From Paracoccaceae bacterium (lineage in GTDB: Bacteria > Pseudomonadota > Alphaproteobacteria > Rhodobacterales > Rhodobacteraceae), in NCBI GenBank assembly GCA_019634215.1, contig JAHQVS010000101.1:1-64000 (forward strand): a stretch of DNA of 64,000 nt. The letters run 5' to 3'. Made by a program: the position numbers and the translations under genes. Positions 1-8,875 of this stretch are shown one piece after another. Position 1 is the stretch's first letter. Each line of letters begins with the position of its first letter. The notes below the pieces were generated by a model. That model saw only the letters and a program-made list of their open reading frames with translations. It did not search any database and was not told where the DNA came from.

Positions 1-39
1 AGTGGCGGGATAGGGCGAGGTCGGAGCCGGCGTACGCCG

Positions 40-1407
40 TTGCTAACCTCTCGACGGTTTTTGCCGCTGTTTCTGGTCCAGGCGCTTGGGGCCTTTAACG
101 ACAACGTCTTCCGATGGGCGTTCGTTGGCCTCGCTACCTATCAGATCATGGCCGGGGTCGACTCATATGAGATCCTGCCAGGGGTTTGGCTCGACCGCCC
201 GGCCTTGGGCGCGGTCGCTGGCGGGCTGTTCATTCTGCCTTTTGCGCTGTTGGCGCCGATGGCCGGGCAGTTGTCTGACCGGATGGACAAGGCCCAGATG
301 ATGCGCTGGGTGAAATTCGCCGAGATAATCATCATGCTCTGCGGCGTTGTCGCATTGCTTATGGGCAGTATCGCGCTCCTGTACCTCGTGCTGTTCTTAA
401 TGGGTGCGCAGTCGGCGTTCTTTAGCCCAATTAAATACGGCGTGCTCCCTCGATATTTGAATCGAGCGGAGCTGGTCGCAGGCAATGGTTTTATTCAAGC
501 CGCCACGTTTTTCGCGATTCTGCTCGGCACCTTGATCGGCCAATTCTTGGTGTTACGTGAGCTGGGATGGGCGTTGGGATTGCCGCTCGATGGCGTTGGT
601 TTGGTATGCCTATCGATTGTCGGCGTCGCCATCATCGGCTGGGTGGCGAGCATGTTCGCTCCACCGGCGCCGCCGATTGAACCGCTGCCGAAGGTGGATT
701 GGATGTTGTTCGGCGCCATGAGCGAGGTGTTCTCCGCCGCTCGCGCCGAGCCGGTGGCGTTTCGGACCATTTTCGCGATTTCATGGTTTTGGTTCGTCGG
801 CGCCACCTTCATGGCCCTACTTCCGGCTTTCACTGTCGATGAACTGCGCGCAGATGAGAGCGTCTCGAATCTGCTGTTGGGGGCGTTTTCGATCGGAGTT
901 GCGATTGGATCAATGTTGTGCGGTTTGATCTATCGTGGGCGGGTCCGGGTCGGGTACGCCCCTTGGGCCGCGGTGGGGATCGGGTTGTTTTCGATCGCTA
1001 TTTTCGCGACCGCACGCTCGATGCCCCCGGCTGGTGAGATGTTGATGAACGTCTCCGACCTGCTGTCCTCGACCAGCGGCTGGTTGTTGGTGCTAGCTTT
1101 TATCGGCCTTGCGGCGTGCGCGGGCCTCTATGTCACCCCGCTCAACGCGGTGTATCAGAGTGCGGCGCCTGAGCAATCTCGTGGGCGGATCGTGGCCTGC
1201 TCAAACATGATCGACGCTTTGGCGATGGCGCTGTCATCGGTGGCGGCGGTGGTGTTGAGCACAAGCTTTGGGCTGGACATCGCCGAGATCTATGGCCTCG
1301 TCGGCGGCACAGGACTGATCGCGGCGGCGTTCGTGGCGCGCTGGGCGCCGGAGACCAAGTTAGGATCGGCCGCCCTCTCGATCTGGCCGATACGGCCGGA
1401 CGCTTAA
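40..1407 (+). CDS. MFS transporter, LplT-like
   Basis: Predicted inner-membrane carrier of the major facilitator superfamily, about 455 residues with some 12 hydrophobic segments. The N-terminus carries TSRRFLPLF followed by GAFNDN, the signature of the subfamily that includes the lysophospholipid flippase LplT and the MFS half of Aas-type acyltransferase fusions. Here the gene ends after the carrier part, so no acyltransferase domain is attached. The only start inside the window is a TTG at 40 with no convincing Shine-Dalgarno sequence, and the frame stays open to base 1, so the true start may lie outside the window. Substrate is inferred only from family; lysophospholipid transport is plausible but unproven. 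Confidence 0.8.
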   Translation: MLTSRRFLPLFLVQALGAFNDNVFRWAFVGLATYQIMAGVDSYEILPGVWLDRPALGAVAGGLFILPFALLAPMAGQLSDRMDKAQMMRWVKFAEIIIMLCGVVALLMGSIALLYLVLFLMGAQSAFFSPIKYGVLPRYLNRAELVAGNGFIQAATFFAILLGTLIGQFLVLRELGWALGLPLDGVGLVCLSIVGVAIIGWVASMFAPPAPPIEPLPKVDWMLFGAMSEVFSAARAEPVAFRTIFAISWFWFVGATFMALLPAFTVDELRADESVSNLLLGAFSIGVAIGSMLCGLIYRGRVRVGYAPWAAVGIGLFSIAIFATARSMPPAGEMLMNVSDLLSSTSGWLLVLAFIGLAACAGLYVTPLNAVYQSAAPEQSRGRIVACSNMIDALAMALSSVAAVVLSTSFGLDIAEIYGLVGGTGLIAAAFVARWAPETKLGSAALSIWPIRPDA

Positions 1408-1435
1408 GAGGGAGGCGGTCTTCTTCGGGCGGCTT

Positions 1436-1990
1436 TTAGGCGGCGGCGAGGTGGCGCAAATAGGCTCGCGCCTCGTCGCTGTCGAGGTGTGCCTCGCCTT
1501 CTATCGCGCCGACCACCTGCGCTGTCTTGTTAATGAAGAAGGTGGTCGGGGTGCCGCGAATGCCGAATTGGCCAGCGTTGTAGCGCCCAGCGTCAAGGAT
1601 TACCTCAAGCGTGCCAATGTCTCGGCGCTTGTAATACTTCGTCACCTTCTCCAGCGCGTCCGAGCCGCTGTCGAGCGAGAGCGGCAAGATGCGGACGTTC
1701 TCCCCAGCCATCTCATCCGCCAACTTGTCGAGCACTGGCATCTCATGTTGGCAGACATGGCACCACGTCGCCCAGAAGGTCGCCACCACCACCTCGCCCG
1801 TGAACGAGGTGAGTTTCACGACGCTCTCGTCGGCGCGCAGCAGCGGCAGCTCCGGCGGGGTGAACGGCTCCGCCAGTATAATCAACTTTGAGCCGAAATC
1901 CGTTTCTGTATTCACCTCATAGGCGTGTGCGCTGGCGGGAGCGACCGCCAGGGCGGCGCCTGCTGCGGCGAGAAAGTTGCGACGGTGCAT
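1436..1990 (-). CDS. TlpA-like thioredoxin-fold protein with Tat signal
   Basis: Predicted periplasmic thiol-disulfide oxidoreductase of 184 residues. The start at 1990 is chosen because AGGAG lies just upstream and the next residues form a twin-arginine signal (RRNFLAAAG, cleavage near AHA, residue 23). The mature part has a TlpA/AhpC-TSA fold with WCHVC (Cys77, Cys80) as the redox pair and a GTPTTFFIN cis-proline loop. Such proteins reduce apocytochrome c or metallochaperone cysteines. No cytochrome c maturation genes are adjacent, so the partner is unknown. It converges on the MFS gene with a 28-bp gap. Longer in-frame starts up to 2182 exist but lack a signal-like beginning. Confidence 0.88.
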   Translation of the reverse strand: MHRRNFLAAAGAALAVAPASAHAYEVNTETDFGSKLIILAEPFTPPELPLLRADESVVKLTSFTGEVVVATFWATWCHVCQHEMPVLDKLADEMAGENVRILPLSLDSGSDALEKVTKYYKRRDIGTLEVILDAGRYNAGQFGIRGTPTTFFINKTAQVVGAIEGEAHLDSDEARAYLRHLAAA

Positions 1991-2210
1991 TTCAACTCCT
2001 GATAATGATGATAAATGTTGAAGCTGGCGACGCCTGAGGACAGGTTTTCTATCCGCGTAGCGCTGCGTTGGCTCACGTATGGCGAATGTTCTAAGATGCA
2101 TATGTGACCCATAGCTGGCGGAGACGCAGCTCAATTTTCGGCGAGGCCCGCCCGGGGCGGCGCGTTCGGCGTTGGGTTTCAATGTTGGCGTTTAGGTGAG
2201 GATAACGACG

Positions 2211-2627
2211 ATGGTCGACCCGCGTGGCGGCGCTGGCAAGCCCCAGCTGGGGTCTCTAAAGGTGAAGTCCGGCCGCAAGCGGGCGGCGGTGGAGGCCCCT
2301 CAGACTGCCCCGAAGCGGTCGGCGCTGATCGAGCCAGAGGTTAAACCCGACCCAGCGGCGCAAGTCGCGGATCGGGTTAAGACGGATATCCTCGTCGAAC
2401 GCCAAAACCGAGAGACCGCTCGCGATGAGGTCGAGCGTACTTGGGCGCGGCTGGATCAGATCTCAATTGAGGATGAGCAAAATGGGCCGCCCGAGACGGT
2501 GTGGCGCCTGGGCTCCTCGGATGATCCTGACATGAGAGTAGCGCCGCAGACTCTAATGACGCAATTGTCGATCACAGCGCTCACAGCCGGCGCTGTCTGG
2601 CTGCTCGCCTTCGTTTTGACCAGCTGA
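2211..2627 (+). CDS. Small protein with C-terminal membrane anchor
   Basis: Unrecognised protein of 138 residues. The first two thirds are charged and proline/alanine-rich, hence probably disordered, followed by a helical stretch around residues 60-90. A hydrophobic segment near the very C-terminus (about residues 118-136) would make it a tail-anchored inner-membrane protein with the bulk in the cytoplasm. ATG at 2211 is preferred over the GTG at 2196 because GAGGAT sits about 8 bases upstream. The stop codon lies 11 bases ahead of the ycgN-like gene, so the two are probably co-transcribed. No function can be assigned. Confidence 0.6.
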   Translation: MVDPRGGAGKPQLGSLKVKSGRKRAAVEAPQTAPKRSALIEPEVKPDPAAQVADRVKTDILVERQNRETARDEVERTWARLDQISIEDEQNGPPETVWRLGSSDDPDMRVAPQTLMTQLSITALTAGAVWLLAFVLTS

Positions 2628-2638
2628 GGCTGCGCCTG

Positions 2639-3109
2639 TTGGCCAATACCAAATCATCACCCGACATCGCCCCAGAATTCTGGCGGACCAAAACCCTCGA
2701 ACAGATGACCCCCGATGAGTGGGAGGCGCTGTGTGACGGGTGCGGCAAGTGCTGTCTGTTGAAGCTGGAGGATGATGACGGCGGGCGGGTCTGGTACACC
2801 GACGTTGCCTGCCGGTTATTTGACGACAAAACCTGCCGTTGCGGAAATTACGCGCTTCGCCGCACGTTGGTGCCGCAATGCATGGTGCTCACCCCAGAAG
2901 TGGTGAAGGAGAGCAAAGATTGGATGCCGCGCACCTGCGCCTACCGTCTGGTGGCGGACGGGTATGATTTATACTCCTGGCATCCTTTGATCTCGGGCGA
3001 TCCGGACAGCGTTCATCGGGCGAACATCTCGGTGCAGGGCTGGACTGTGCCAGAATATGAGGTTCCGGAAGAGGAATTGATCGACCGCACATTTGACGAG
3101 GCGATCTAG
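2639..3109 (+). CDS. YcgN-family cysteine cluster protein
   Basis: Member of the YcgN/UPF0260 family, 156 residues, close to the usual length. It has the conserved cysteine set: CDGCGKCC at residues 32-39, then single cysteines near 58, 66, 68, 81 and 100, followed by the family's YDLYSWHPL motif. The family is predicted to bind a metal or iron-sulfur cluster; its biochemical role is not established. Translation appears to start at TTG 2639, giving the normal N-terminus (ANTKSSP), with TGAGG upstream overlapping the stop of the preceding gene. It therefore forms a two-gene unit with the tail-anchored protein. Confidence 0.9.
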   Translation: MANTKSSPDIAPEFWRTKTLEQMTPDEWEALCDGCGKCCLLKLEDDDGGRVWYTDVACRLFDDKTCRCGNYALRRTLVPQCMVLTPEVVKESKDWMPRTCAYRLVADGYDLYSWHPLISGDPDSVHRANISVQGWTVPEYEVPEEELIDRTFDEAI

Positions 3110-3134
3110 CGTCAAGGCGAGGCGTTCTCCGGCG

Positions 3135-4508
3135 TTATGAATCTCGACCGCTCTCCTGGGGTGCGCAAGCGCGCGCGCGAATGCGCGGATAGAGCGCCAG
3201 CAGCGTTCCGGCGCGTAGAAGCAGCCAAAGCCATACCGACGCCCAGAGGCCGTGGTTGCCCCAGGTCAGCGTCATCCAGTAGCCGCCTGGAAAGAAAAAT
3301 AACGAAGTTAAGATCATAGCGTTGCGCATTTCCACCGAGGCGGTGGCGCCGATAAAAATACCGTCGAGTTGAAAGGCGGCGAAGCCGACCAAGGGGATCA
3401 GCGCTGTCCACAGGACGTATTGCTTCGCGAGGGTTCGCGCCGGTTCGGCTGTGGTCACAACATCAATGATCCAGTGTGATCCGGCGACGAAGGACAGCGC
3501 GATCACAACTGCGAGCGCGCCCGACCAGAGGCTGGTGGCGAGTGCTGCGGCGTCCAGGCGGCGCGGGTCTCGCGCGCCCAGCGCCTGCCCCACCAGCGTC
3601 TCCGCCGCGATTGCAAAGCCGTCGAGAGCGTAAGCTGAGATCATGAAAAATTGTAGCAGCACCACATTCGCCGCCAGAATGGCGTCGCCTTGAAGGCTGC
3701 CCAGGCGCGCGACCCACAAAAAGCCGCTGATTAACAAGATTGTGCGGATGAAAATATCGCGGTTGAGCGCCATCATTCGGATCAGCTCATCACGGCGCAA
3801 CACCCGTGCCGGATCAGGGCGCCACTCTTCTGGCAGGAGCGTGATCAGCCGCCCCCGCGCCAGCCACAACCCATAGGCTAAGCCCAGATAAGAGGCGATG
3901 ACCGTGCCCAGCGCTACGCCAACGATCCCCCAGCCCAACCCCACGGCCAACAGGAAATTCAAGGCAATATTCGCCAAGGACAGCGCAACTTGATGCTGGA
4001 ACATGCGCCGGGTCATCTCCTGGCCTGCGAACCAGCCAACCAGGGCGTAATTCATCAGTTCCGCCGGGGCGCCCCAAATTCGGATACCGATGTATACCGC
4101 CGCCAGCGTTTCAGCCTCCTCCGACGCCTCGAACACAGACAATCCAAGCCAACGCAACGGCAATTGCAGCAGAATCAGCAGGCAAGCGATGGTGAGGGCG
4201 ATCAACAGGCCGCGCAGCAGAGTGTTGACGACCCGCTCCCGCAACCCTGCTCCTAGCGCTTGGGCGGAGAGGCCTGAGACGCCGATTTGCAGGAAGTTGA
4301 AAATGCCGAAAGCGAAGCTCAGCACCTGGGCGCCAATGCCGACTGCCGCCAGAGGGGCGACTTCACCAAGGTTGCCGATGATGGCGGTGTCGATAAAGCC
4401 TTGAAGCGGGACGGTCGCGTTTGACAGCACGACGGGCGCGGCGATCAACAGCACGCGCTGGGAGGTGATTTCAGCCGTTTTGGCGGAATACGAGGGCGCT
4501 GCCGTCAT
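3135..4508 (-). CDS. MATE-family efflux transporter, DinF-like
   Basis: Multidrug and toxic compound extrusion transporter of 457 residues with about 12 transmembrane helices in two homologous halves. The N-terminal half contains NATVPLQGFIDTAIIGNLG, characteristic of the DinF branch, and LPL-type motifs follow in later helices. Members exchange Na+ or H+ for cationic drugs or other metabolites; DinF-type proteins are linked to oxidative and bile-salt stress. ATG at 4508 is the first good start. The gene converges on ycgN with a 25-bp gap. No regulator is adjacent. Substrate unknown. Confidence 0.9.
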   Translation of the reverse strand: MTAAPSYSAKTAEITSQRVLLIAAPVVLSNATVPLQGFIDTAIIGNLGEVAPLAAVGIGAQVLSFAFGIFNFLQIGVSGLSAQALGAGLRERVVNTLLRGLLIALTIACLLILLQLPLRWLGLSVFEASEEAETLAAVYIGIRIWGAPAELMNYALVGWFAGQEMTRRMFQHQVALSLANIALNFLLAVGLGWGIVGVALGTVIASYLGLAYGLWLARGRLITLLPEEWRPDPARVLRRDELIRMMALNRDIFIRTILLISGFLWVARLGSLQGDAILAANVVLLQFFMISAYALDGFAIAAETLVGQALGARDPRRLDAAALATSLWSGALAVVIALSFVAGSHWIIDVVTTAEPARTLAKQYVLWTALIPLVGFAAFQLDGIFIGATASVEMRNAMILTSLFFFPGGYWMTLTWGNHGLWASVWLWLLLRAGTLLALYPRIRARACAPQESGRDS

Positions 4509-4724
4509 CTGTGGCCTAACTCGAGAGGGGAGGTGGCGTCGATATTCGCCGTTGGGTCACTTTGAGATCATGCTTCGTGGCATGTTGAAAAGGCGAACCC
4601 TGGCTTTTGCCGACTTGAGGGAGCCATCGACGACCAGCGTACCGCTAGGCGGATCGACCAGGGTTGGCTAACACAACCATCAGAGCAAAGAAGCGTGGTG
4701 GTAGGCCTTGGGGTTGTGGGCCGG

Positions 4725-5249
4725 TCAGCCTACGGCGTCGGGCAGTAGAAAATGCCCATGCGCCGCTGCTATTGGTCGATCGCGACGCTCCTGCCATGCC
4801 TCCACCCGTACATTTGAGATACGCCGGCCGCGTTTGGCCACCACGGCGCGGGCGAAAACGTCCCGGGCGCGACCGGAACGCAGATAGTCGATGGTCAGGT
4901 CAATCGTACGCGGCCAGGCTGGCAAGCGCCCTTGTTGGATATCCTCCCGCGCCACGCCGCCGGTCTCCAGCCGTTCCCAGATCTCATCCCAGGCCAATTG
5001 CGATAAGGCCGTGTGCTCAAGGAAGGCGCCAATCACGCCGCCATGAAGCGCCGGTAGGACCGGGTTGCCGATCAGTTTCGGGTCGAAGGGCAGCGTCATC
5101 GACAACTCGCCGCCAAGGCGCTCAAGCCTTACGCCGATGCGGCGGGCGAAGGGTGAGGTCTCCGCGAGGCGCTCCAGGGCGGCGTTACGCGCGCTTTCGA
5201 GATTCCGGATCTCAGCCAGAGCATCGGCGGGCGCCATCTTGGCCGTCAT
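4725..5249 (-). CDS. PaaI-type hotdog thioesterase (downstream copy)
   Basis: Predicted acyl-CoA thioesterase of the hotdog fold, 174 residues. The core motif is HGGVIGAFLEHTA near residues 68-80, followed by a strand pair around TIDLTIDYLRSGR typical of PaaI-like enzymes. In the family the residue after the leucine is usually aspartate (LxDTA); here it is glutamate, so catalysis may differ. Its ATG overlaps the stop of the upstream thioesterase by 4 bases (ATGA at 5246-5249), which implies translational coupling and perhaps a heteromeric enzyme. Substrate cannot be told from sequence; aryl- or short-chain acyl-CoA is likely. Confidence 0.85.
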   Translation of the reverse strand: MTAKMAPADALAEIRNLESARNAALERLAETSPFARRIGVRLERLGGELSMTLPFDPKLIGNPVLPALHGGVIGAFLEHTALSQLAWDEIWERLETGGVAREDIQQGRLPAWPRTIDLTIDYLRSGRARDVFARAVVAKRGRRISNVRVEAWQERRDRPIAAAHGHFLLPDAVG

Positions 5250-5770
5250 GTGGAGGCCTTGTCTACCGGAGCGGCGGGCTTCCCTGCCGGGGCGAGGCGT
5301 TCGGCCATGAAAGCGCCGATAGCGGAAGCCACGGGTTGCGAAGGATCATCATGGAACGCCACGGCGCGGATAAAGGTGATCAGACGCGTCTGCCGGTGGC
5401 AAATCGCATGTGCGAGCAACGTGCGGTTCGGGGTGGCGGGCCGCATATAGTCGATTCGCAGGTCCAGCGTCGCCACCGTGTGCGCGGCAGCGTCCGTGTT
5501 CATGCAGGCGACGCCAGCGCAGGTGTCGAGCAGCGCGGTCACCACGCCGCCATGGATCACCCCCGTCTCGGGGTCGCCGATCAGCTCCGTATCGTAGGGG
5601 ATCGCCAAGGCCGCCTCGCCAGAACCGAGGCGTAGGACGCGCATGCCAAGATCTTTGGAGAAAGGCAACCCTTCCAGCAAGTCGCCGCCCTCGGGGTCGG
5701 TCATAGCCTCAGCAAGCAGCGGGGTGATGCTTAGGTCAGCGCGCGGTGCGGTGGTTGCGGGATCGGTCAT
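5246..5770 (-). CDS. PaaI-type hotdog thioesterase (upstream copy)
   Basis: Hotdog-fold thioesterase of 174 residues and first gene of a two-gene operon. The motif HGGVVTALLDTCAG (around residue 74-87) has the canonical aspartate missing from its neighbour, and TLDLRIDYMRPA follows as expected for PaaI-like proteins. It would hydrolyse acyl-CoA thioesters in the cytoplasm. The 3' end overlaps the next gene by four bases. The two proteins are only distantly similar outside the motif, so the pair looks like an old duplication and not a recent one. Linkage to beta-oxidation genes further right makes acyl-CoA turnover a sensible context. Confidence 0.88.
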   Translation of the reverse strand: MTDPATTAPRADLSITPLLAEAMTDPEGGDLLEGLPFSKDLGMRVLRLGSGEAALAIPYDTELIGDPETGVIHGGVVTALLDTCAGVACMNTDAAAHTVATLDLRIDYMRPATPNRTLLAHAICHRQTRLITFIRAVAFHDDPSQPVASAIGAFMAERLAPAGKPAAPVDKAST

Positions 5771-5917
5771 CTGGTTCGGCCCCCTTCGTGGCGGAACAGC
5801 GCGCTGGCGTTCGCCATGTCGGAATGGTGGTTAAGGCCAGAAGGGCTCAACGCTGGGCCATTGACAAGAGGGGATCTGGGCGACGCGGCGCGATAATCCG
5901 CGCCGCGCCGGTAAGGT

Positions 5918-8098
5918 TTACGCGCCGATGAACCCGTACATGGCGGAGAAGGCCGCTACGAGAGAGCCGGCGCCAAGCAGCACGAGAGAAGCGGATCGGG
6001 CCCGGCTGACAGCCGATGCGTCGTCAAGGTCTGACCACATCTCGACCTCGTCGAACACCGCCACAAGATCCCGGCTTTGCGAGAGTTTCATCTCGCGTTT
6101 GGGCGTGCTCTCGCTGTGCGCCGTCCGCTCTGAGCGGTCAGAGCGATCCGCGCCGAAGGAGTGGTCGGAGGGCGATGAGCTGTGGTCTTCGTCGGCGGCG
6201 AAGCGCCGGGAGCCACGCGGTTCTTCTGGTGGCTGGCGTTGCGCCTGTTCCCGTAAGGGGGCCAGGTTTTCAATTCTGTCGGCTAGCAAATCCGCGATCC
6301 GGGGGCCCATCCTGCGGGCTGGCGAATCCATTTTAGCCTCAGAGTCTTGATCGTCCTGAAACGCCTCCTCCTCAGCAGGGGTGAAGTCTTGCTCATTCAT
6401 CTGTGGTGATGAAGTAGGGTTTGTGCGCGGTTTAAACTCCAGGTGATCATCAACAGCACCGCCTAAGTCCAAGGTGGTCGCGATGGTTGGGTCAGGTTTC
6501 AACGCTAAAGCGCGCTGCAGCTCCAGGTCCAATTCGCGATCAAGTCGGCGATTGCGTTCGGTGATGTTCTCAGACTCAGCCGAGTCCAACTGTTCCTCTT
6601 CCTGCGGCTGGGCGTCGCCAACCTCAGCAGCGGCGGCGCCTTTGTCGTTCGTGAGGCGACGGGCCTCCTCCGACATGCGCTGCAGTACCGAATATTGAGA
6701 AACCGCGTCTTGCACCAAATCCTCAATCGATGGGGCTTGGTCACCATCTTTGGGCGCCGCCGATTCATCGGCAGGCGCCTCCTCTGCCGCGCCCGGCTGC
6801 TCGGACATCTCCAGGACGTCGCCCGTTTCCGCACTGCTGTCAGGTCGGGCCGTAGAAAGAGCGGTCTCGCCTTGATCTGGTTCAAAAGCCGCTTCGTGAG
6901 CCTCATGTGAAGGCGCCTCGGGGGCCACGCTCTCCGTGGCGTCGAGATCTCTCTGATGCTCCTGATCGGGCAGCAGATCTTTCAGCGAGGACAGCGAGTC
7001 TTTCAGCCCGGAAGGTTCTTCCTCGGCTCTGTCCTGACCAAGCCGGGCGCGGACCGCCGCCACGTCCAACCGCATCATTTCGTCGGGCTCTTCCGGCTCG
7101 TGCTTGAACATCTGGGTCGCATCTTGGGACAGATGTAGCGAGGTGTCTTCGGACTCCTCATCGGTCTCCGCCCAAACGTCGCCGCCCTCATGTAGCCATT
7201 TGCGAGCTGGCGGGGTGAGATCGATCTCTCGCGTCAATGCGCTCTGCGATTGGAGGGCTTGATCCTCCAACTCTGCGAGTACGGCCGACTCCATCGCGTC
7301 CAGACGCTGTGCCAAAACCGCCACGGCCTCTCCCACCGCACCGGCGATCTCTTGTTGCCGTGTCAGCGCTTCGTCGATCCGGGTGGAGATTTTGGTCAAT
7401 GCATCTTCAAGTGGCGAATCGGTCGACGCCGCATCCAGCCTGTCTAACCGTGCGGTCACGGGCGCGATCGAGCGGTTGAGTTGTTCCGCCATCGCCGGTG
7501 TCAGCGTCCGCATCACTGCTGCGGACACGGATTGCTCCATTGTCTGGGCGTTCATCGATTGCTCGATTTTATTTGAGAGATCGGCGTTAACCGTTTCAGT
7601 CACCCTCTTGGTGATGACGTCCGCCAAACTCTCCGCCGCTTCGGCGGAGAACAGACCGGCGTCGCTTTGGTCCGCTGCTCCCTGGTCCGCGCGGTTCTCA
7701 ATCAGCTCCGAGATAGATCCCGTAACTGTTTGCGATACGGATTGCGCGATTTCAGTGGCGGCACGCTCGGCGACCTCCACCCGCATGCCCGCTTGATCAA
7801 CGGCGCCGGAGACCCGCGACACTTCTGCGGCCATCCCGTCCAACCGGTCGCTGAGGCCGGTCAAATGCTCGTTAAGTGCTGATAATATAATGTCTGGCGC
7901 GATCACCCCAGCGGCTGCGCCGCCCGCTTTTGGAGACACCGGCTCAGAATCGCCGCCCTCCGACTCCGCGATCACCCGCTCTGATAGCCAAGCGCCCAGG
8001 GTCATCCCTTCTCGCTTCGCCGCTGCTTTCGCCGCTTCCCGCGCCTCTGGGCCGATGCCCTTGATGCTCCACGGGGTAGGGCTCCCAGTCTTGCTCAT
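5918..8098 (-). CDS. PodJ-like coiled-coil membrane protein
   Basis: Protein of 726 residues. It begins with SPTPWSIKGIGPEAREAAK and GMTLGAWLSE, the short helical motif that opens PodJ-type polarity factors of alphaproteobacteria. Residues about 65-320 look like long amphipathic helices, about 330-690 are acidic and low complexity, and residues 703-725 form one transmembrane helix at the extreme C-terminus. Caulobacter PodJ continues into a periplasmic SEL1/peptidoglycan-binding region, which is absent here. Start at 8098 is supported by GAGGGGA upstream and by the motif; the frame extends to 8224. Role in cell polarity is inferred from the N-terminus only. Confidence 0.6.
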   Translation of the reverse strand: MSKTGSPTPWSIKGIGPEAREAAKAAAKREGMTLGAWLSERVIAESEGGDSEPVSPKAGGAAAGVIAPDIILSALNEHLTGLSDRLDGMAAEVSRVSGAVDQAGMRVEVAERAATEIAQSVSQTVTGSISELIENRADQGAADQSDAGLFSAEAAESLADVITKRVTETVNADLSNKIEQSMNAQTMEQSVSAAVMRTLTPAMAEQLNRSIAPVTARLDRLDAASTDSPLEDALTKISTRIDEALTRQQEIAGAVGEAVAVLAQRLDAMESAVLAELEDQALQSQSALTREIDLTPPARKWLHEGGDVWAETDEESEDTSLHLSQDATQMFKHEPEEPDEMMRLDVAAVRARLGQDRAEEEPSGLKDSLSSLKDLLPDQEHQRDLDATESVAPEAPSHEAHEAAFEPDQGETALSTARPDSSAETGDVLEMSEQPGAAEEAPADESAAPKDGDQAPSIEDLVQDAVSQYSVLQRMSEEARRLTNDKGAAAAEVGDAQPQEEEQLDSAESENITERNRRLDRELDLELQRALALKPDPTIATTLDLGGAVDDHLEFKPRTNPTSSPQMNEQDFTPAEEEAFQDDQDSEAKMDSPARRMGPRIADLLADRIENLAPLREQAQRQPPEEPRGSRRFAADEDHSSSPSDHSFGADRSDRSERTAHSESTPKREMKLSQSRDLVAVFDEVEMWSDLDDASAVSRARSASLVLLGAGSLVAAFSAMYGFIGA

Positions 8099-8270
8099 GC
8101 CAAGTCCCCTCGTTTGCGTCGCACCGAGCGCCATTGCCGGCCCTTGGTCTCTGCGTTTGGCGAGCTCCCTCTTGATCCGAGTATGGCTCGTTGCGCCGGA
8201 GGGTAAGACCCAAAAGGTTAACAAAGTATAACCACCGAGGGCGAATGTAGGAAAAGAGTAGCGCTTTCAG

Positions 8271-8320
8271 TTGACGTAAACGTCAAAAAAATTAGCCATC
8301 AATCTTGACGTTTACGTCAA
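8271..8320. promoter_or_regulatory. Two 16-bp LiuR-like palindromic operators
   Basis: TTGACGTAAACGTCAA at 8271-8286 and its exact reverse complement TTGACGTTTACGTCAA at 8305-8320, start points 34 bp apart. Each has perfect 7-bp arms (TTGACGT/ACGTCAA) around an AA or TT centre. They resemble the operator of MerR-family LiuR regulators, and a MerR gene of that type starts 117 bp downstream. They sit between it and the divergent PodJ-like gene, so autoregulation is likely. The surrounding 338-bp gap (8099-8436) shows no gene. Confidence 0.75.
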
Positions 8321-8436
8321 TGTAACTTAGGTGCTTGAGGCCAAGGGACAGCTGCACTGGACCCGCTCCCCTAAGGGAAGAAGGTGAGTGAGAGACGGTG
8401 CGGCGCTTGGCGCGAACGCTTCAAGGGAGACAAAAA

Positions 8437-8856
8437 ATGCGGGACACCATTGACTGCGGCGCCACCCAATTCTCCATCAGGGAACTCTGTGACGCCTTCG
8501 AAGTCACGCCCAGGACTCTGCGTTTTTATGAGAGCCAAGAACTACTGTCGCCGAGACGTGAGGGCGCCCGTCGGGTTTACTCTCTGCGTGACCGGGCTCG
8601 GCTGCGCCTAATCCTGCGTGGGAAACGTTTTGGCTTTAGCCTGGCCGAAATTCGGGAGTTGCTGGATCTTTACGACATGGGCGACGGGCAGCTGTTGCAG
8701 CTCGAAAAGACCTTGACCTCGGCTTATGAAAAGCGCGACCAGCTCGAAGCTAAGCGCCGTGATTTGAACGCCGCAATTGAAGACTTCGACCAACAAATTC
8801 GTGTGATTGAGCGTATGCTGGCTGAGAAGAAGTCCGACTTTAGTACAGCTGTCTAG
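8437..8856 (+). CDS. MerR-family regulator, LiuR-like
   Basis: Transcription factor of 139 residues with an N-terminal winged helix-turn-helix (residues about 12-50, FSIRELCDAF then TLRFYESQELL) and a C-terminal dimerisation coiled coil (about 85-130). No cysteine-rich effector end is present, so it is not a metal or redox sensor; the length and helix sequence match the LiuR/fatty-acid branch, which controls leucine and acyl-CoA degradation. ATG at 8437 follows AAGGGAGA. Two matching palindromes lie upstream and an acyl-CoA dehydrogenase gene lies downstream in the same direction, consistent with control of the beta-oxidation genes. Assignment to LiuR itself is an inference. Confidence 0.85.
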   Translation: MRDTIDCGATQFSIRELCDAFEVTPRTLRFYESQELLSPRREGARRVYSLRDRARLRLILRGKRFGFSLAEIRELLDLYDMGDGQLLQLEKTLTSAYEKRDQLEAKRRDLNAAIEDFDQQIRVIERMLAEKKSDFSTAV

Positions 8857-8875
8857 ACTTTATAAGTGGGCGCTT

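Noticed and set aside
4664-5635. Long plus-strand frame opposite the hotdog genes
   Set aside because: Arginine-rich, low-complexity translation with no motifs; the minus strand holds two recognised thioesterases.
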